From assembly GCF_009602465.1 (NCBI RefSeq), contig NZ_WBKP01000023.1, positions 1 through 52,223 of the forward strand: a stretch of 52,223 nucleotides of DNA, read 5' to 3'. Origin of the DNA: Cumulibacter manganitolerans. Its GTDB lineage: Bacteria > Actinomycetota > Actinomycetes > Mycobacteriales > Antricoccaceae. The position numbers and the translations under genes were made by a program. Shown here piece by piece: positions 31,986-40,333 of the stretch. Every line of letters starts with the position of its first letter. Positions within the stretch are counted from its first letter, which is position 1. The notes under the pieces are model-generated. The model was not told where the DNA came from. It did no database searches and saw only the letters and a list, made by a program, of their open reading frames with translations.

Positions 31986-33203
31986 CTAGACCCACTCGAG
32001 CTCCTGGCTCGGGCCGAAGATCTCGTAGTGGATCTGGTCCTCCGGTACGCCGCGCCGGCGCAGCGTGCTGCGGACGGTCCCCATGAACGGCAGCGGTCCG
32101 CAGAGGTAGATGTCCGCGTCGTCCGGCAGGTCGATCTTCTCGAGGTCGATCAGCCCGGTCCGCAGGTACTCGTGCGCCTCGCGGGTGCCGAGGCTCTCGT
32201 ACCACCGGTGCAGGCTGGCGCCGGGCAGTGCCGCGACGAGCTCCTTGAGCTCGGAACGGTGGGCGTGCCGGGCCGGCGTGCGGTCCGCGTGCAGCACCTG
32301 CACCTGCCGGGTGGAGTTGGTGCGGCTGAGGTGGTTCAGGAACCCGATCATCGGGGTGACGCCGATGCCGGCCGAGATCAGCATCAGCGGCGCGTCGGAC
32401 TCGGTCAGCGTGAGCTCGCCGAACGGCGCCGAGACCTCGACGAGGTCGCCCTCGAAGACGTTGTCGTGCAGGTAGTTCGACACCTCGCCGGCCGGGGCGA
32501 CGCCGTCGGGGGTCAGCGTCTCGGTCACGCGCTTGACCGAGAAGCCGATCGCGTCGGCGTCGTCCACTCGGGTGATGCTGTACTGCCGGATCTGGTGCGC
32601 GCCGTCGGGCAGCACCACGGCGACCGAGACGTACTGGCCCGGCCGCGGCCGCGGGAGCGGCGTGCCGTCCGGGCTGGCCATCGTGAAGGCGACCGTGTCC
32701 GGCGACTCCTGGGTACGGCGGCGGACGACGAGCCGCCGCCAGACGTCGCCGACCTCGACCCCGGCCTCGGCGTACAGCTCGCGCTCGATGTCGATGAGCG
32801 TCTCGGCCATGTTCCAGTAGACCTCGTTCCACGCCGCGGCGACCTCCGGCGTCACCGCGTCACCGAGCACCTCGACGATGGCGGCGAACAGGTGCTCGTG
32901 GACGATCGGGTACTGGTCCGGGCGGATGCCCAGCGACGCGTGCTTGTGCGCGATCCGCGAGAGCACCTCACGCGGGTCCGGCGCGCTCGGGTCGACCAGC
33001 AGCGTGGCGTACGCGGCGATGGACGCGGCGAGCGCGCGCTGCTGCGTGCCCTGCGCCTGGTTGCCGCGGTTGAACAGGTCGCGCTGGAGCTCGGGGTGCG
33101 CGGCGAACATCCGGCTGTAGAAGATCGGCGTGATGTCGTCGATCGCGGCGCCGATGACCGGCAGCGTGGCCTTGACGATCTGGGTCGATTCGGGAGAGAG
33201 CAC
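31986..33203 (-). CDS. hmp: Flavohaemoglobin, nitric oxide dioxygenase
   Basis: 405-residue NO dioxygenase converting NO and O2 to nitrate. The globin domain (1-140) begins MLSPESTQIVKATLPVIG and includes the proximal-haem-His region RIAHKHASLGI (about 80-90). The FAD domain (about 150-255) has HQIRQYSI (RxYS), and the NAD domain has SAGIGVTPMIGFLNHL and DIYLCGPLPFMG, ending in YEIFGPSQELEWV. GTG 33203 with AAAGGA upstream is the start. It lies 44 bp after nsrR, so both are likely cotranscribed and NO-inducible. It fits the nearby nitrate reductase, whose nitrite yields NO. Confidence 0.96.
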   Translation of the reverse strand: MLSPESTQIVKATLPVIGAAIDDITPIFYSRMFAAHPELQRDLFNRGNQAQGTQQRALAASIAAYATLLVDPSAPDPREVLSRIAHKHASLGIRPDQYPIVHEHLFAAIVEVLGDAVTPEVAAAWNEVYWNMAETLIDIERELYAEAGVEVGDVWRRLVVRRRTQESPDTVAFTMASPDGTPLPRPRPGQYVSVAVVLPDGAHQIRQYSITRVDDADAIGFSVKRVTETLTPDGVAPAGEVSNYLHDNVFEGDLVEVSAPFGELTLTESDAPLMLISAGIGVTPMIGFLNHLSRTNSTRQVQVLHADRTPARHAHRSELKELVAALPGASLHRWYESLGTREAHEYLRTGLIDLEKIDLPDDADIYLCGPLPFMGTVRSTLRRRGVPEDQIHYEIFGPSQELEWV

Positions 33204-33247
33204 GAGGTGTCCTTTCGTCGGGGTGCCCTGCAGCGAAATCCTCGCTG

Positions 33248-33691
33248 CTAAGAAGTGGGGGTCGGGGACAGCGTGAGCAGCACGGTGCGGGTGGGCGCGG
33301 CGACCAGATCGCTGACCTGGATGGCGTCGAGGCTGGCGAAGAACGCCTCCTGCGCCTTGCGAAGGGCCGAGCGCAGCCGGCAGCCGCCACGCAGGGGGCA
33401 CGGGTTGACGCCGTCGCAGTCGACGACCTCGCGGTCGCCCTCGAGCTCGCGCACGATGCTGCCCACGGAGGCCTGCTTGCCCTCGTCGGTGAGCCACAGC
33501 CCGCCGGCGCGGCCCCGGCGGGTGTCGACGACGCCCAGCTTGCGCAGGGCGGCGACCACCTTGGCGGCGTGGCTGTAACGGACCTTCAGCTGCTCGGACA
33601 GCGTGGCGGTCGTGATCGACTCCTCGTCGCCGAGGACGGCGAGGCGCATCACGATCCGGAGCGCGAGGTCGGTGAACACGGCTAGCTGCAC
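33248..33691 (-). CDS. nsrR: NsrR, Rrf2-family nitric oxide-sensing repressor
   Basis: 147-residue Rrf2 repressor with a [4Fe-4S] cluster that is destroyed by NO. From GTG 33691 the protein begins MQLAVFTDLALRIVMRLAV. The cysteines are C92, C98 and C104 (CX5CX5C), and Asp8 matches the fourth cluster ligand of Streptomyces coelicolor NsrR. That numbering only works from this GTG, not from the ATG at 33727. The winged helix covers about 25-65 (LSEQLKVRYSHAAKVVAALR). hmp is downstream in the same operon. A 27-bp dyad overlapping the promoter is the likely autoregulatory site. Confidence 0.94.
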   Translation of the reverse strand: MQLAVFTDLALRIVMRLAVLGDEESITTATLSEQLKVRYSHAAKVVAALRKLGVVDTRRGRAGGLWLTDEGKQASVGSIVRELEGDREVVDCDGVNPCPLRGGCRLRSALRKAQEAFFASLDAIQVSDLVAAPTRTVLLTLSPTPTS

Positions 33692-33704
33692 GATGTCAGG
33701 GTAC

Positions 33705-33731
33705 TTATTTGGTATCTGAGATGACAATTAA
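33705..33731 (-). promoter_or_regulatory. Candidate NsrR operator (27-bp dyad)
   Basis: Arms TTATTTGGTATCT (33705-33717) and AGATGACAATTAA (33719-33731) flank a single central G; 10 of 13 positions are complementary and the core ATCTGAGAT is perfect. It lies 14-40 bp upstream of the nsrR GTG and would cover the promoter. Rrf2 operators known for NsrR are similar AT-rich dyads. Confidence 0.6.
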
Positions 33732-33968
33732 AGCCAGTGTGTGGTCGGACACCGCGGGCGCTCGCCGACGTCGGCCGCGGACCGTGCCGTGCGTCGCGCC
33801 GGTGTCCTCGACGTCCGACAAAACGTCGGCCGAGAGGTGATTGGACCGCCCGGAGGGCACAGCGCGGCTCTCGCTCGTCGTTTTGGCGGGCAGCGGCGTA
33901 CGAAGTGGCCACCACTGGCCGGCCACGGCGGCATAGCGTGAGGCCACGAGCGAGACCGGGGGACACCG

Positions 33969-35003
33969 ATGCGTACACCACCGACGGGATTCGCGCGGTG
34001 GCGCAGCGACGTCCCGAGCGGCGGAAACCGGTACGACGAGGAGCTGGTCGCCGGGCTGCACCGGCTTGGGGTCCCGCTACGTGAGTACGCCGTCACGGGG
34101 CCGTGGCCGCTTCCGGGCCCCGACGACCGGCGGCGGCTCGACGCCGTGCTCGGTGCCGAGCGGAACTGGCTGCTGAACAACATCGTCGGCTCGGCCGCGC
34201 CGGACGCGATCAAGGCCGCGGTCGCCGCGGGCGCGCGGGTCACCCTGCTCATGCACTACTTCCCGGCCGACGACCCGGCGCTGCCGGCGCCCGACCGCGC
34301 CCGGCTCGCGGTGACCGAGGCCGACGCGGTGGCCACTTCCGGCGCGGTCGTCGTCACCAGTGGCTGGGCCGCCGCCGAGGTGGCGAGGAGATACGGGCGG
34401 GACGACGCGGTCGTCGCGCCGCCGGGCGTCGATGCCGCCGCGCCGGCTCCCGGCTCGGTCGCCCGCGGCCGGGCCCCGACGCTGCTGTGGCTCGGCAGCC
34501 TCACGCCGACCAAGGACCCGCTGACCTTCGTGGCCGCGCTCGCGCGGCTGCGCGCCCTGGAGTGGACGGCGCTGATCGTGGGCCCGGACGCGGCGCACCC
34601 GATGCTGACGCAGCAGGTGCGGCGGCGGATCGACGACGCGGGGCTGGCCGGGCGCATCCGGCTGCTCGGGCCGCGGACCGGCGCGGCCCTCGACGACGTG
34701 TGGGACGGCGCCGACCTGCTGGTGCACACCTCGTGGTTCGAGACCTACGGGATGGTGGTCGCCGAGGCGCTGGCTCGCGGCATCCCGTCGATCGTGGCGA
34801 GCGGCACCGGTGCGGTCGAGGCGCAAGGGCCCGGGGGGACGTTCCCGCCCGGGGACGACGCAGCGCTCGCGGCCGCGCTGCGCGGTTGGCTCGAGGACGC
34901 CGATCAGCGAGGGCGGTGGCGCGCGGGCGCGTTGCGCGATCGGATGCGGCTGCCGGGGTGGGAGGCCACCGCGCGGATCGTCGCCTCGGCGCTCAGCGGA
35001 TGA
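33969..35003 (+). CDS. GT4-type glycosyltransferase
   Basis: 344-residue GT-B fold glycosyltransferase of family 4. PSGGNRYDEELVAGL (about 16-30) is the N-terminal glycine-rich acceptor loop, and PTLLWLGSLTPTKDPLTFVA (about 169-188) is the start of the second Rossmann domain. The nucleotide-sugar motif appears as SWFETYGMVVAEALARGIPS (about 256-275), the EX7E region, where F-E-T-Y-G-M replaces the usual E.FG. It would transfer a sugar from an NDP-sugar to an unknown acceptor. The start is ATG 33969. It converges on a deacetylase lipoprotein gene 48 bp away. Confidence 0.88.
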   Translation: MRTPPTGFARWRSDVPSGGNRYDEELVAGLHRLGVPLREYAVTGPWPLPGPDDRRRLDAVLGAERNWLLNNIVGSAAPDAIKAAVAAGARVTLLMHYFPADDPALPAPDRARLAVTEADAVATSGAVVVTSGWAAAEVARRYGRDDAVVAPPGVDAAAPAPGSVARGRAPTLLWLGSLTPTKDPLTFVAALARLRALEWTALIVGPDAAHPMLTQQVRRRIDDAGLAGRIRLLGPRTGAALDDVWDGADLLVHTSWFETYGMVVAEALARGIPSIVASGTGAVEAQGPGGTFPPGDDAALAAALRGWLEDADQRGRWRAGALRDRMRLPGWEATARIVASALSG

Positions 35004-35051
35004 CCGGCGGCGCCCTGGCGACGCACCGGGGACGCCCCGAGGGCCGGTCCG

Positions 35052-36374
35052 TCAGCCGCCGCCGGCCTTCGGGCCGCCGCTGGACGGCACCGGAAGCGGA
35101 CGCTTCGGATCGATGGTCGACTGCACGTCGAAGAACTCCGGCAGCGGGCTCTTCTTCCCGTCGAGCACCCGCTGCATCGAGATCCCGTCGACGTTGATCC
35201 GCGCCTGCCGCACGATGGACGGATCGAGCTGCATCCAGTGGAGCGTCGCGCCGTTGACGCCGAAGTAGTACGTGAACTTCTCCGCGTCGTGCAGGTAGCT
35301 GAACTTCGCGTTCCCGGGCCCGTAGTGCTCGATGCCGGCGAGGTCGGCGCCGAACGGGAAGACCAGCTCGCGCGTGTCGCCGACGATCGGCCGCACCTCG
35401 GCGTCCCACCGCTGCGCGTCGTCGGTGATCCGGGCCAGGCTCTGCGTGGTCATGTTGATGTGGCCCCAGGAGTGCGACGCGAAGTTCCAGCCCTCGTTCT
35501 TCAGCGCGTCCGCCGCGGTCTTGGCCTTCTGCTGCGCGGACTTGGTGCTCTGCGTGTCGCCGTAGGTCTGCACGCTGGAGCGGTAGCCCAGGACGCCGTT
35601 GTATCCGGTGACGGCGATCGATCCCTTGTCGCCGCGGTAGGCGAAGTCGGGGTGCTCGCGGACGAAGTCGTCGACGATCGGCATGACGTCGTAGCTGCCC
35701 TCGGTCGTGGCGCCCGCGGCGTTCGTGTACGTGTTGACCACTCGGCCGTCGCCCTTGACTACGAGGTTCGTCGCGAACCCCTTGCCGGACATGAACTCGT
35801 AGTAGTTGACGTCGTCGATGCTCAGCACGAACGGCTTCTTGCCGGGCGCCAGGACGATCGGCTGGGCGGCCATCGCTCCGTCGGGCCCGGGGGCGGCGAT
35901 GCGTTCGGGATGCACCATGACCCATCCCTTGTCGTACATCTGCTGCAGCTGCTTGGTGAACTCGGAGACCGTCACCATGTACTGGTTGAAGCCGACGCCT
36001 TGGGTCCCGGCGCCGAATGCGCGGGCCGGGTCGACGATCAGCGAGTGATAGAAGAGGTGCGGGATCGTGCTGTTGTCCCGCCACGTCACCGCTTGTGCCT
36101 TCGCGGCCTGGACGGCGGCGAGCTCCTTCTTCGCCGCGGCGCTGCCGCCGGCGGACAGCGTCGCGATGGCGGCGTCGTAGTCGTACTGGGCCGCCTGCCG
36201 CGCGGCCTTGGCGACCAGTCCGGCGGCCGGGTCGGCCGTGGACGGCGCGGCTGTGGCCGACGTGCCGGCCGCGACCCGAGGGGCATTGGTCGTGCACGCG
36301 GCCGCGAGCAGCAGGATGGCGGCGATGATCAACGCTGCGGTCGAGGAGCGGCGTTGGGGCCGTAGAGGAAGCAT
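35052..36374 (-). CDS. Lipoprotein with polysaccharide deacetylase-like domain
   Basis: 440-residue exported lipoprotein: a signal peptide with lipobox LAAAC ending at Cys27, an Ala/Thr linker, then a carbohydrate esterase 4-like domain from about residue 105. Visible parts are TIPHLFYHSLIVDP, FVLSIDDVNYYEFM (the metal Asp pair would be at DD), NFASHSWGHINMT (HSWGH, the metal-binding HxxxH) and REAL-type late strand PIVGDTRELVFPFGADL. Start ATG 36374 was chosen to give a proper signal peptide. It may act on cell wall or surface polysaccharide. A frame extending to 36425 is rejected. Confidence 0.87.
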   Translation of the reverse strand: MLPLRPQRRSSTAALIIAAILLLAAACTTNAPRVAAGTSATAAPSTADPAAGLVAKAARQAAQYDYDAAIATLSAGGSAAAKKELAAVQAAKAQAVTWRDNSTIPHLFYHSLIVDPARAFGAGTQGVGFNQYMVTVSEFTKQLQQMYDKGWVMVHPERIAAPGPDGAMAAQPIVLAPGKKPFVLSIDDVNYYEFMSGKGFATNLVVKGDGRVVNTYTNAAGATTEGSYDVMPIVDDFVREHPDFAYRGDKGSIAVTGYNGVLGYRSSVQTYGDTQSTKSAQQKAKTAADALKNEGWNFASHSWGHINMTTQSLARITDDAQRWDAEVRPIVGDTRELVFPFGADLAGIEHYGPGNAKFSYLHDAEKFTYYFGVNGATLHWMQLDPSIVRQARINVDGISMQRVLDGKKSPLPEFFDVQSTIDPKRPLPVPSSGGPKAGGG

Positions 36375-36511
36375 GGGGCCACCGTTCGTGCAGGCGCCCG
36401 GGCAGTGCGGCGCCCGGATCGCCACCGACCTTACGAGCGGGTCGCGCGAAACTCGGCGCAGTCGATCGGCGCGTGCGAACCTTTGTGGACGCTGTGACGA
36501 CGCGACTCCGG

Positions 36512-36530
36512 TACTGTATGCGCATGCACG
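36512..36530 (+). promoter_or_regulatory. Probable leaderless promoter and operator for the kmtR gene
   Basis: TACTGT (36512-36517) can serve as -10, which puts the transcription start at or near the ATG at 36524. The near-palindrome TATGCGCATGC (36517-36527) overlaps the start codon and resembles the TATGCGCAT-type sites reported for KmtR. Confidence 0.45.
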
Positions 36531-36880
36531 CAGATACGCAGCCGCCCGTGTGGTCGGACGACGTGGTGACCCTCGCCGTCGAGGTCCTGCGGATGCTCGC
36601 CGACCCGACCCGCCTGCAGATCGCCGGGCTGCTGCTCGATGAGGAGCGAGCCGTCTCCGAGCTCGCGACGGCGCTCGGCAAGCCCGGGCCCGCGGTGTCC
36701 CAGCACCTGGCGAAGATGCGGATGGCCCGGATGGTCGAGACCCGCAAGCGCGGCACCTCGGTGCTGTACCGGGTGGAGAACGGCCATGTGCGCCAGCTCG
36801 TGATCGACACGATCGGGCACGTCGAGCACCTGCTGGACGACGTCCCGGCCCACCACCGGCCCAAGGGCACCGCGTCGTGA
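36524..36880 (+). CDS. kmtR: KmtR-like ArsR-family Ni/Co sensor
   Basis: 118-residue ArsR/SmtB repressor. The winged helix covers about 18-85 (RMLADPTRLQIAGLLLDEER, then GKPGPAVSQHLAKMRMARMV). Counting from ATG 36524, H88, E101, H102, H110 and H111 fall exactly on the positions known as the metal ligands of Mycobacterium tuberculosis KmtR, which senses nickel and cobalt. That agreement also supports this start over ATG 36518 or upstream codons. It is coupled by a 4-bp overlap to a cation diffusion facilitator gene, the usual KmtR target. Confidence 0.9.
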   Translation: MHADTQPPVWSDDVVTLAVEVLRMLADPTRLQIAGLLLDEERAVSELATALGKPGPAVSQHLAKMRMARMVETRKRGTSVLYRVENGHVRQLVIDTIGHVEHLLDDVPAHHRPKGTAS

Positions 36881-37902
36881 GCGGCGTGCATCGGCACGCC
36901 GGCCACCCGGGGGACGACCCGCACGGTCACGACCACCACGACGGCATCCTGTCGCGGCTGCGGCATCTCGGCTCCGCGCTGCTCGGAGGCCACTCGCACG
37001 ACGCGGCCGAGCAGGTCGACGAGGCCCTGGAGGCGAACGCGCGAGGACGCCGCGCGCTGTGGATCAGCCTCGCCGCGCTGGCCGTCACCGCGCTCCTGCA
37101 GGGCGTCGTCGTGGCGTTCACCGGCTCCGTCGCGCTGCTCGGGGACACCTTGCACAACGTGGCGGACGCCGCCACGGCGCTGCCGCTGCTGATCGCCTTC
37201 CGCCTGGCGCGGCGCCCCGCGAACGACCGGTTCACCTACGGCTACGGGCGTGCCGAGGACCTGGCCGGGCTGTTCGTGGTCGCGATGATCGCGCTGTCCA
37301 GCGTGCTGGCCGGCTGGCAGGCGATCGACCGCCTGATCGATCCGCAGGAGGTCTCCTACCTGCCGGCCGTCGCCGCGGCCGGCGTGATCGGCTTCGCGGG
37401 CAACGAGCTGGTCGCCCGCTACCGGATCCGGGTCGGGCGGCAGATCGGCTCGGCGGCGCTCGTCGCGGACGGCCTGCACGCTCGAACCGACGGGTTCACG
37501 TCCCTCGCGGTCGTCGTGGGCGCCGGGGGCGTCGCCCTCGGGCTGCCGTGGGCCGATCCGGTGGTCGGCCTGCTCATCGCGGTCGCCATCCTCGGCGTGC
37601 TGCGCTCGGCGCTCGCGCAGGTCGGCGCGCGGCTGATGGACGCCGTGGACCCGGCGCTGGTGCGGCGCGCGCGGGCGCTGATCCTGGGCACCGACGGCGC
37701 CGAGGAGGCGGGGGCGCTGCGCCTGAGGTGGATCGGCCACGCCTTGCACCTGGACGCCGAGGTGACCGTCGCCGCCGACCTGCCCGTCGCGGACGCCCAT
37801 CGGATCGCCCACGACATCGAGGACCGGCTGCGCCGGGAGGTGCCGCGGCTGACCGGCGTGCTGATCCACGTCAGCCCCGCGGGGGCCCACCCGGTGCGCT
37901 GA
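36877..37902 (+). CDS. Cation diffusion facilitator metal efflux protein
   Basis: 341-residue CDF transporter with six helices, exporting divalent metal (probably Ni, Co or Zn) by proton exchange. The His-rich N-terminus (HRHAGHPGDDPHGHDHHDG) and the loop LGGHSHDAAEQ resemble metal-binding tails. Metal-site motifs are GDTLHNVADA in helix 2 (HxxxD) and ADGLHARTDGFT in helix 5 (HxxxD). A C-terminal cytoplasmic domain (about 240-341) includes HALHLDAEVTV and LTGVLIHVSPAG. GTG 36877 overlaps the kmtR stop by 4 bp, so expression should be metal-inducible through KmtR. Confidence 0.93.
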   Translation: MSGVHRHAGHPGDDPHGHDHHDGILSRLRHLGSALLGGHSHDAAEQVDEALEANARGRRALWISLAALAVTALLQGVVVAFTGSVALLGDTLHNVADAATALPLLIAFRLARRPANDRFTYGYGRAEDLAGLFVVAMIALSSVLAGWQAIDRLIDPQEVSYLPAVAAAGVIGFAGNELVARYRIRVGRQIGSAALVADGLHARTDGFTSLAVVVGAGGVALGLPWADPVVGLLIAVAILGVLRSALAQVGARLMDAVDPALVRRARALILGTDGAEEAGALRLRWIGHALHLDAEVTVAADLPVADAHRIAHDIEDRLRREVPRLTGVLIHVSPAGAHPVR

Positions 37903-37920
37903 CGCGACTCGCGACGCGGC

Positions 37921-38325
37921 TCAGCGGGGGCGCAGCACCGTCTGGGTCTGCGTGGTCTTGCCGACGAGCTTCTCGCCGCACCGCAGCTCGGTCTCGACGA
38001 CGATCGTCGAGCCGCCCACGTGCAGCGGCGTGGTCGTCGCCGCGACGGTGCCACCCTTGACCGCGCCGAGGAAGTTCGTCTTCGACTCGATGGTCGACGT
38101 GCCGACCGCGCCCTCGGGCAGGTTGGCCGCTGCGCAGGCGCCGCCGCTGGCATCGGCGAGGGCCATCAGCGCCCCACCGTGCAGCAGCCCGTTCGCGGTG
38201 CACAGCTCGGCGGCCCAGTCCATCTCGAGCACCACCTTCGCCGGAGACAGCTCTATCGCCCGCATGCCGAGGGTGCCGCACAACGGCATCTGGGAACGGA
38301 TGTACTCGGTCGCCTTCTCGTCCAT
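37921..38325 (-). CDS. PaaI-type hotdog thioesterase
   Basis: 134-residue hotdog-fold protein starting MDEKATEYIRSQMPLCGTLG. The catalytic segment ELCTANGLLHGGALMALADA (about 43-62) matches the GxxHGG motif of PaaI-type acyl-CoA thioesterases, and the later TPLHVGGSTIVVETELRC strand is the family core. It would hydrolyse an acyl- or aryl-CoA. It stands between the CDF gene and a GNAT gene; no clear operon partner. Substrate is unknown. Confidence 0.87.
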   Translation of the reverse strand: MDEKATEYIRSQMPLCGTLGMRAIELSPAKVVLEMDWAAELCTANGLLHGGALMALADASGGACAAANLPEGAVGTSTIESKTNFLGAVKGGTVAATTTPLHVGGSTIVVETELRCGEKLVGKTTQTQTVLRPR

Positions 38326-38372
38326 GACCAGGAGTATTCCGGCCGGCGGGGGCCGGTGACAACCGGGCCCGC

Positions 38373-38834
38373 TCAGCGGGAGACCGGCGGGGCGTCGTAG
38401 GTGACCCACGTCGTGCGGGTGGCGATCGCGTCGTACAGCGCCTGCGCCGTCGCGTTGTCCGCGGCGGTGATCCAGCGGACGACGCTGAGCCCGTCGGCGG
38501 CGGCCATCTCCTGCAGCGTCGTGATCAGCGCCCGCCCGACGCCGTGCCCGCGGGCGGCCGGGTCGGTGAACAGGTCGTCGAGCCACAGCCCGGTGGTGCC
38601 GGTCGACGGCCGGGCGAAGCGCCGGTAGTCGGCGATCCCGACGACCGTGCCGTCGACCTCCGCGACGAGCGCCGAGACCTCGTGCGCCGGGTCGGCCACC
38701 CAGGACCACACGCGGCGGACGACGTCCTCGTCCGGCGGCAGCCGGTAGAAGGCCCGGTAGGCAGTGAACAGCTCGCTCCAGCGCTGCTCGTCGGTGAGCC
38801 CGGCGGGTCGGACGAGGACGGACGGTGCGGTCAT
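38373..38834 (-). CDS. GNAT family N-acetyltransferase
   Basis: 153-residue acetyltransferase. The acetyl-CoA loop is LWLDDLFTDPAARGHGVGRAL (about 85-105; RGHGVG motif), followed by a helix LITTLQEMAAADG and WITAADNATAQALYD near the C-terminus, which is common in diamine or amino-acid acetyltransferases. It starts at ATG 38834. Substrate cannot be named from sequence. Confidence 0.9.
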   Translation of the reverse strand: MTAPSVLVRPAGLTDEQRWSELFTAYRAFYRLPPDEDVVRRVWSWVADPAHEVSALVAEVDGTVVGIADYRRFARPSTGTTGLWLDDLFTDPAARGHGVGRALITTLQEMAAADGLSVVRWITAADNATAQALYDAIATRTTWVTYDAPPVSR

Positions 38835-38912
38835 GACGGCGGCCTCCGCTCGGTACGTCGGCTCAGACTACGACAGCGGCCCGTCGGTCGCGGCCGCGCG
38901 CTCTACCGAGTT

Positions 38913-38928
38913 AGTTGTCATTACAAGC
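38913..38928 (+). promoter_or_regulatory. Candidate MarR operator AGTTG-N5-ACAAGC
   Basis: AGTTG (38913-38917), five bases, then ACAAGC (38923-38928), lying 22 bp upstream of the MarR gene start. Two related 16-bp boxes (AGTTG-N5-ACAACT and GGTTG-N5-TCAACT) precede the yceI gene at 48936 and 48957. The dyad TTGT-N4-ACAA is typical of MarR sites and suggests autoregulation. Confidence 0.55.
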
Positions 38929-38949
38929 AGTGTGGGGAAGACTCGAAGG

Positions 38950-39444
38950 ATGGCGACGAACTGGCTGACCACCGATGAGCTGCGGGCATGGGTGCGGCTG
39001 GTCGCCGTCCTCGAGTTGCTGCCCGGCCGCCTCGATGCCCAGCTGCGGCGGGACGCCGGCCTGACGAACTTCGAGTACTACGTGCTGGCGATGCTCTCCG
39101 AGGCGCCCGACCGCACGCTGCGGATGACCGACCTGGCCGCGCAGACCAACGCGACCGCGCCGCGGCTCTCGCACGTGGTGCAGCGGCTGGAGAAGCGCGG
39201 GCTGGTCGCCCGATTCCCGTGCCCCACCGACGGCCGGGTCACCAACGCCCGGCTGACCGACGAGGGGTGGGAGAAGGTGCTGGCTACCGCGCCCGGCCAT
39301 GTCGCGGCCGTCCGGCACGACGTCATCGACGCCCTCAGCTCCCGGCAGATCGACCAGCTGCGCGAGATCGGCGAGGCGATCCTCCAGCGCCTCGACCCCG
39401 ATGGCAGGCTGACCCCGATGTACCACCGCCACGACCCCTCCTGA
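38950..39444 (+). CDS. MarR-family transcriptional regulator
   Basis: 164-residue winged-helix regulator starting MATNWLTTDELRAWVRLVAV at ATG 38950. The recognition region is MTDLAAQTNATAPRLSHVVQ (about 63-82) with RLEKRGLVARFPCPTDGR and the wing VTNARLTDEG. PCPTD contains a single cysteine (about 97) in the wing. An AGTTG-N5-ACAAGC dyad in the promoter suggests autoregulation, and the same box in front of yceI makes that gene a likely target. Long upstream in-frame extension lacks homology. Confidence 0.92.
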   Translation: MATNWLTTDELRAWVRLVAVLELLPGRLDAQLRRDAGLTNFEYYVLAMLSEAPDRTLRMTDLAAQTNATAPRLSHVVQRLEKRGLVARFPCPTDGRVTNARLTDEGWEKVLATAPGHVAAVRHDVIDALSSRQIDQLREIGEAILQRLDPDGRLTPMYHRHDPS

Positions 39445-39491
39445 CCGTGCGCGCAGGTGACGTGCGCGGACGATCGCGCTAACGTGCGGGC

Positions 39492-40202
39492 ATGAAGATC
39501 CGACTTCGTCAGGTCGCGCTCGTCGCGGCGAACCTCGAGGCCGCGGAGCGGCAGATCACCGACCGGCTCGGCGTCGAGCTGTGCTTCCGGGACCCCGGTG
39601 TGGGCACGTACGGTCTGCACAACGCGCTGTTCGCGATCGGCGACAAGCTGCTCGAGGTGGTCTCCCCGCAGCAGGAGGGCACCACCGCCGGCCGGCTGCT
39701 GGACAAGCGCGGCGGCGACGGCGGCTACATGGTGATCCTCCAGGTGGACGACCTGCCGGCGCTGCGCCGCCGGTTCGACGACCTCGGTATCCGGATCGTC
39801 TCCGAGCCCGCCGGAGACGGCATCGCCGGGCTGCACCTGCACCCGAAGGACGTCGGCGGCGCGATCCTCTCCGTCGACCAGGCCGACAGCTGGGCGGACT
39901 GGGGCTGGGCCGGCCCGTCGTGGCGTGAGCACGTCCGCGACGACGTGGTGACCGACATCGTGGGAGTGGCGATCCAGGCCGACGACCCGGAGGCGATGGC
40001 CGCCCGCTGGGGGCAGGTGCTGGACCGCGGCGTCACCGTCAGCGACGGCGAGCCGCGGATCGAGCTCGACGAGGGAGTGATCCGGTTCGTGCCGGTCACC
40101 GACGGACGCGGAGAGGGCGTCGCGGCCCTGGATCTGCGGTCCGCGGACGGCGCCGCGCGCAGCGACGTGCTGGTCGGGACCACCGTCAGCGTCGTCCCGT
40201 AA
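39492..40202 (+). CDS. VOC superfamily protein (glyoxalase-like)
   Basis: 236-residue protein with two vicinal-oxygen-chelate half-domains: MKIRLRQVALVAANLEAAER (1-20) to about 115, and VTDIVGVAIQADDPEAMAA (about 153-171) onwards. The LHLHPKDVGGAILSVDQADS stretch is where a metal Glu or His would be found. Related proteins are annotated as glyoxalase-like or methylmalonyl-CoA epimerase-like. ATG 39492 is preceded by no strong ribosome site. Function is not assignable. Confidence 0.83.
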   Translation: MKIRLRQVALVAANLEAAERQITDRLGVELCFRDPGVGTYGLHNALFAIGDKLLEVVSPQQEGTTAGRLLDKRGGDGGYMVILQVDDLPALRRRFDDLGIRIVSEPAGDGIAGLHLHPKDVGGAILSVDQADSWADWGWAGPSWREHVRDDVVTDIVGVAIQADDPEAMAARWGQVLDRGVTVSDGEPRIELDEGVIRFVPVTDGRGEGVAALDLRSADGAARSDVLVGTTVSVVP

Positions 40203-40333
40203 GCGGGCTCACTGTGATCTGCTGCCCGGGGGGCTTGGAACGTACCCGCTGGTAGCGAAAGCGGCGACAATGGATAGGTGCCAGGTGCGCTACCGCGCCT
40301 GACTTCCCGCACTGCCAACGGAGCTGTTTTTCA

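Noticed and set aside
33692-33727. ATG at 33727 as the NsrR start
   Set aside because: It would shift the cluster ligands off the known positions and would translate the operator; the GTG at 33691 gives Asp8 and MQLxxFTD as expected.
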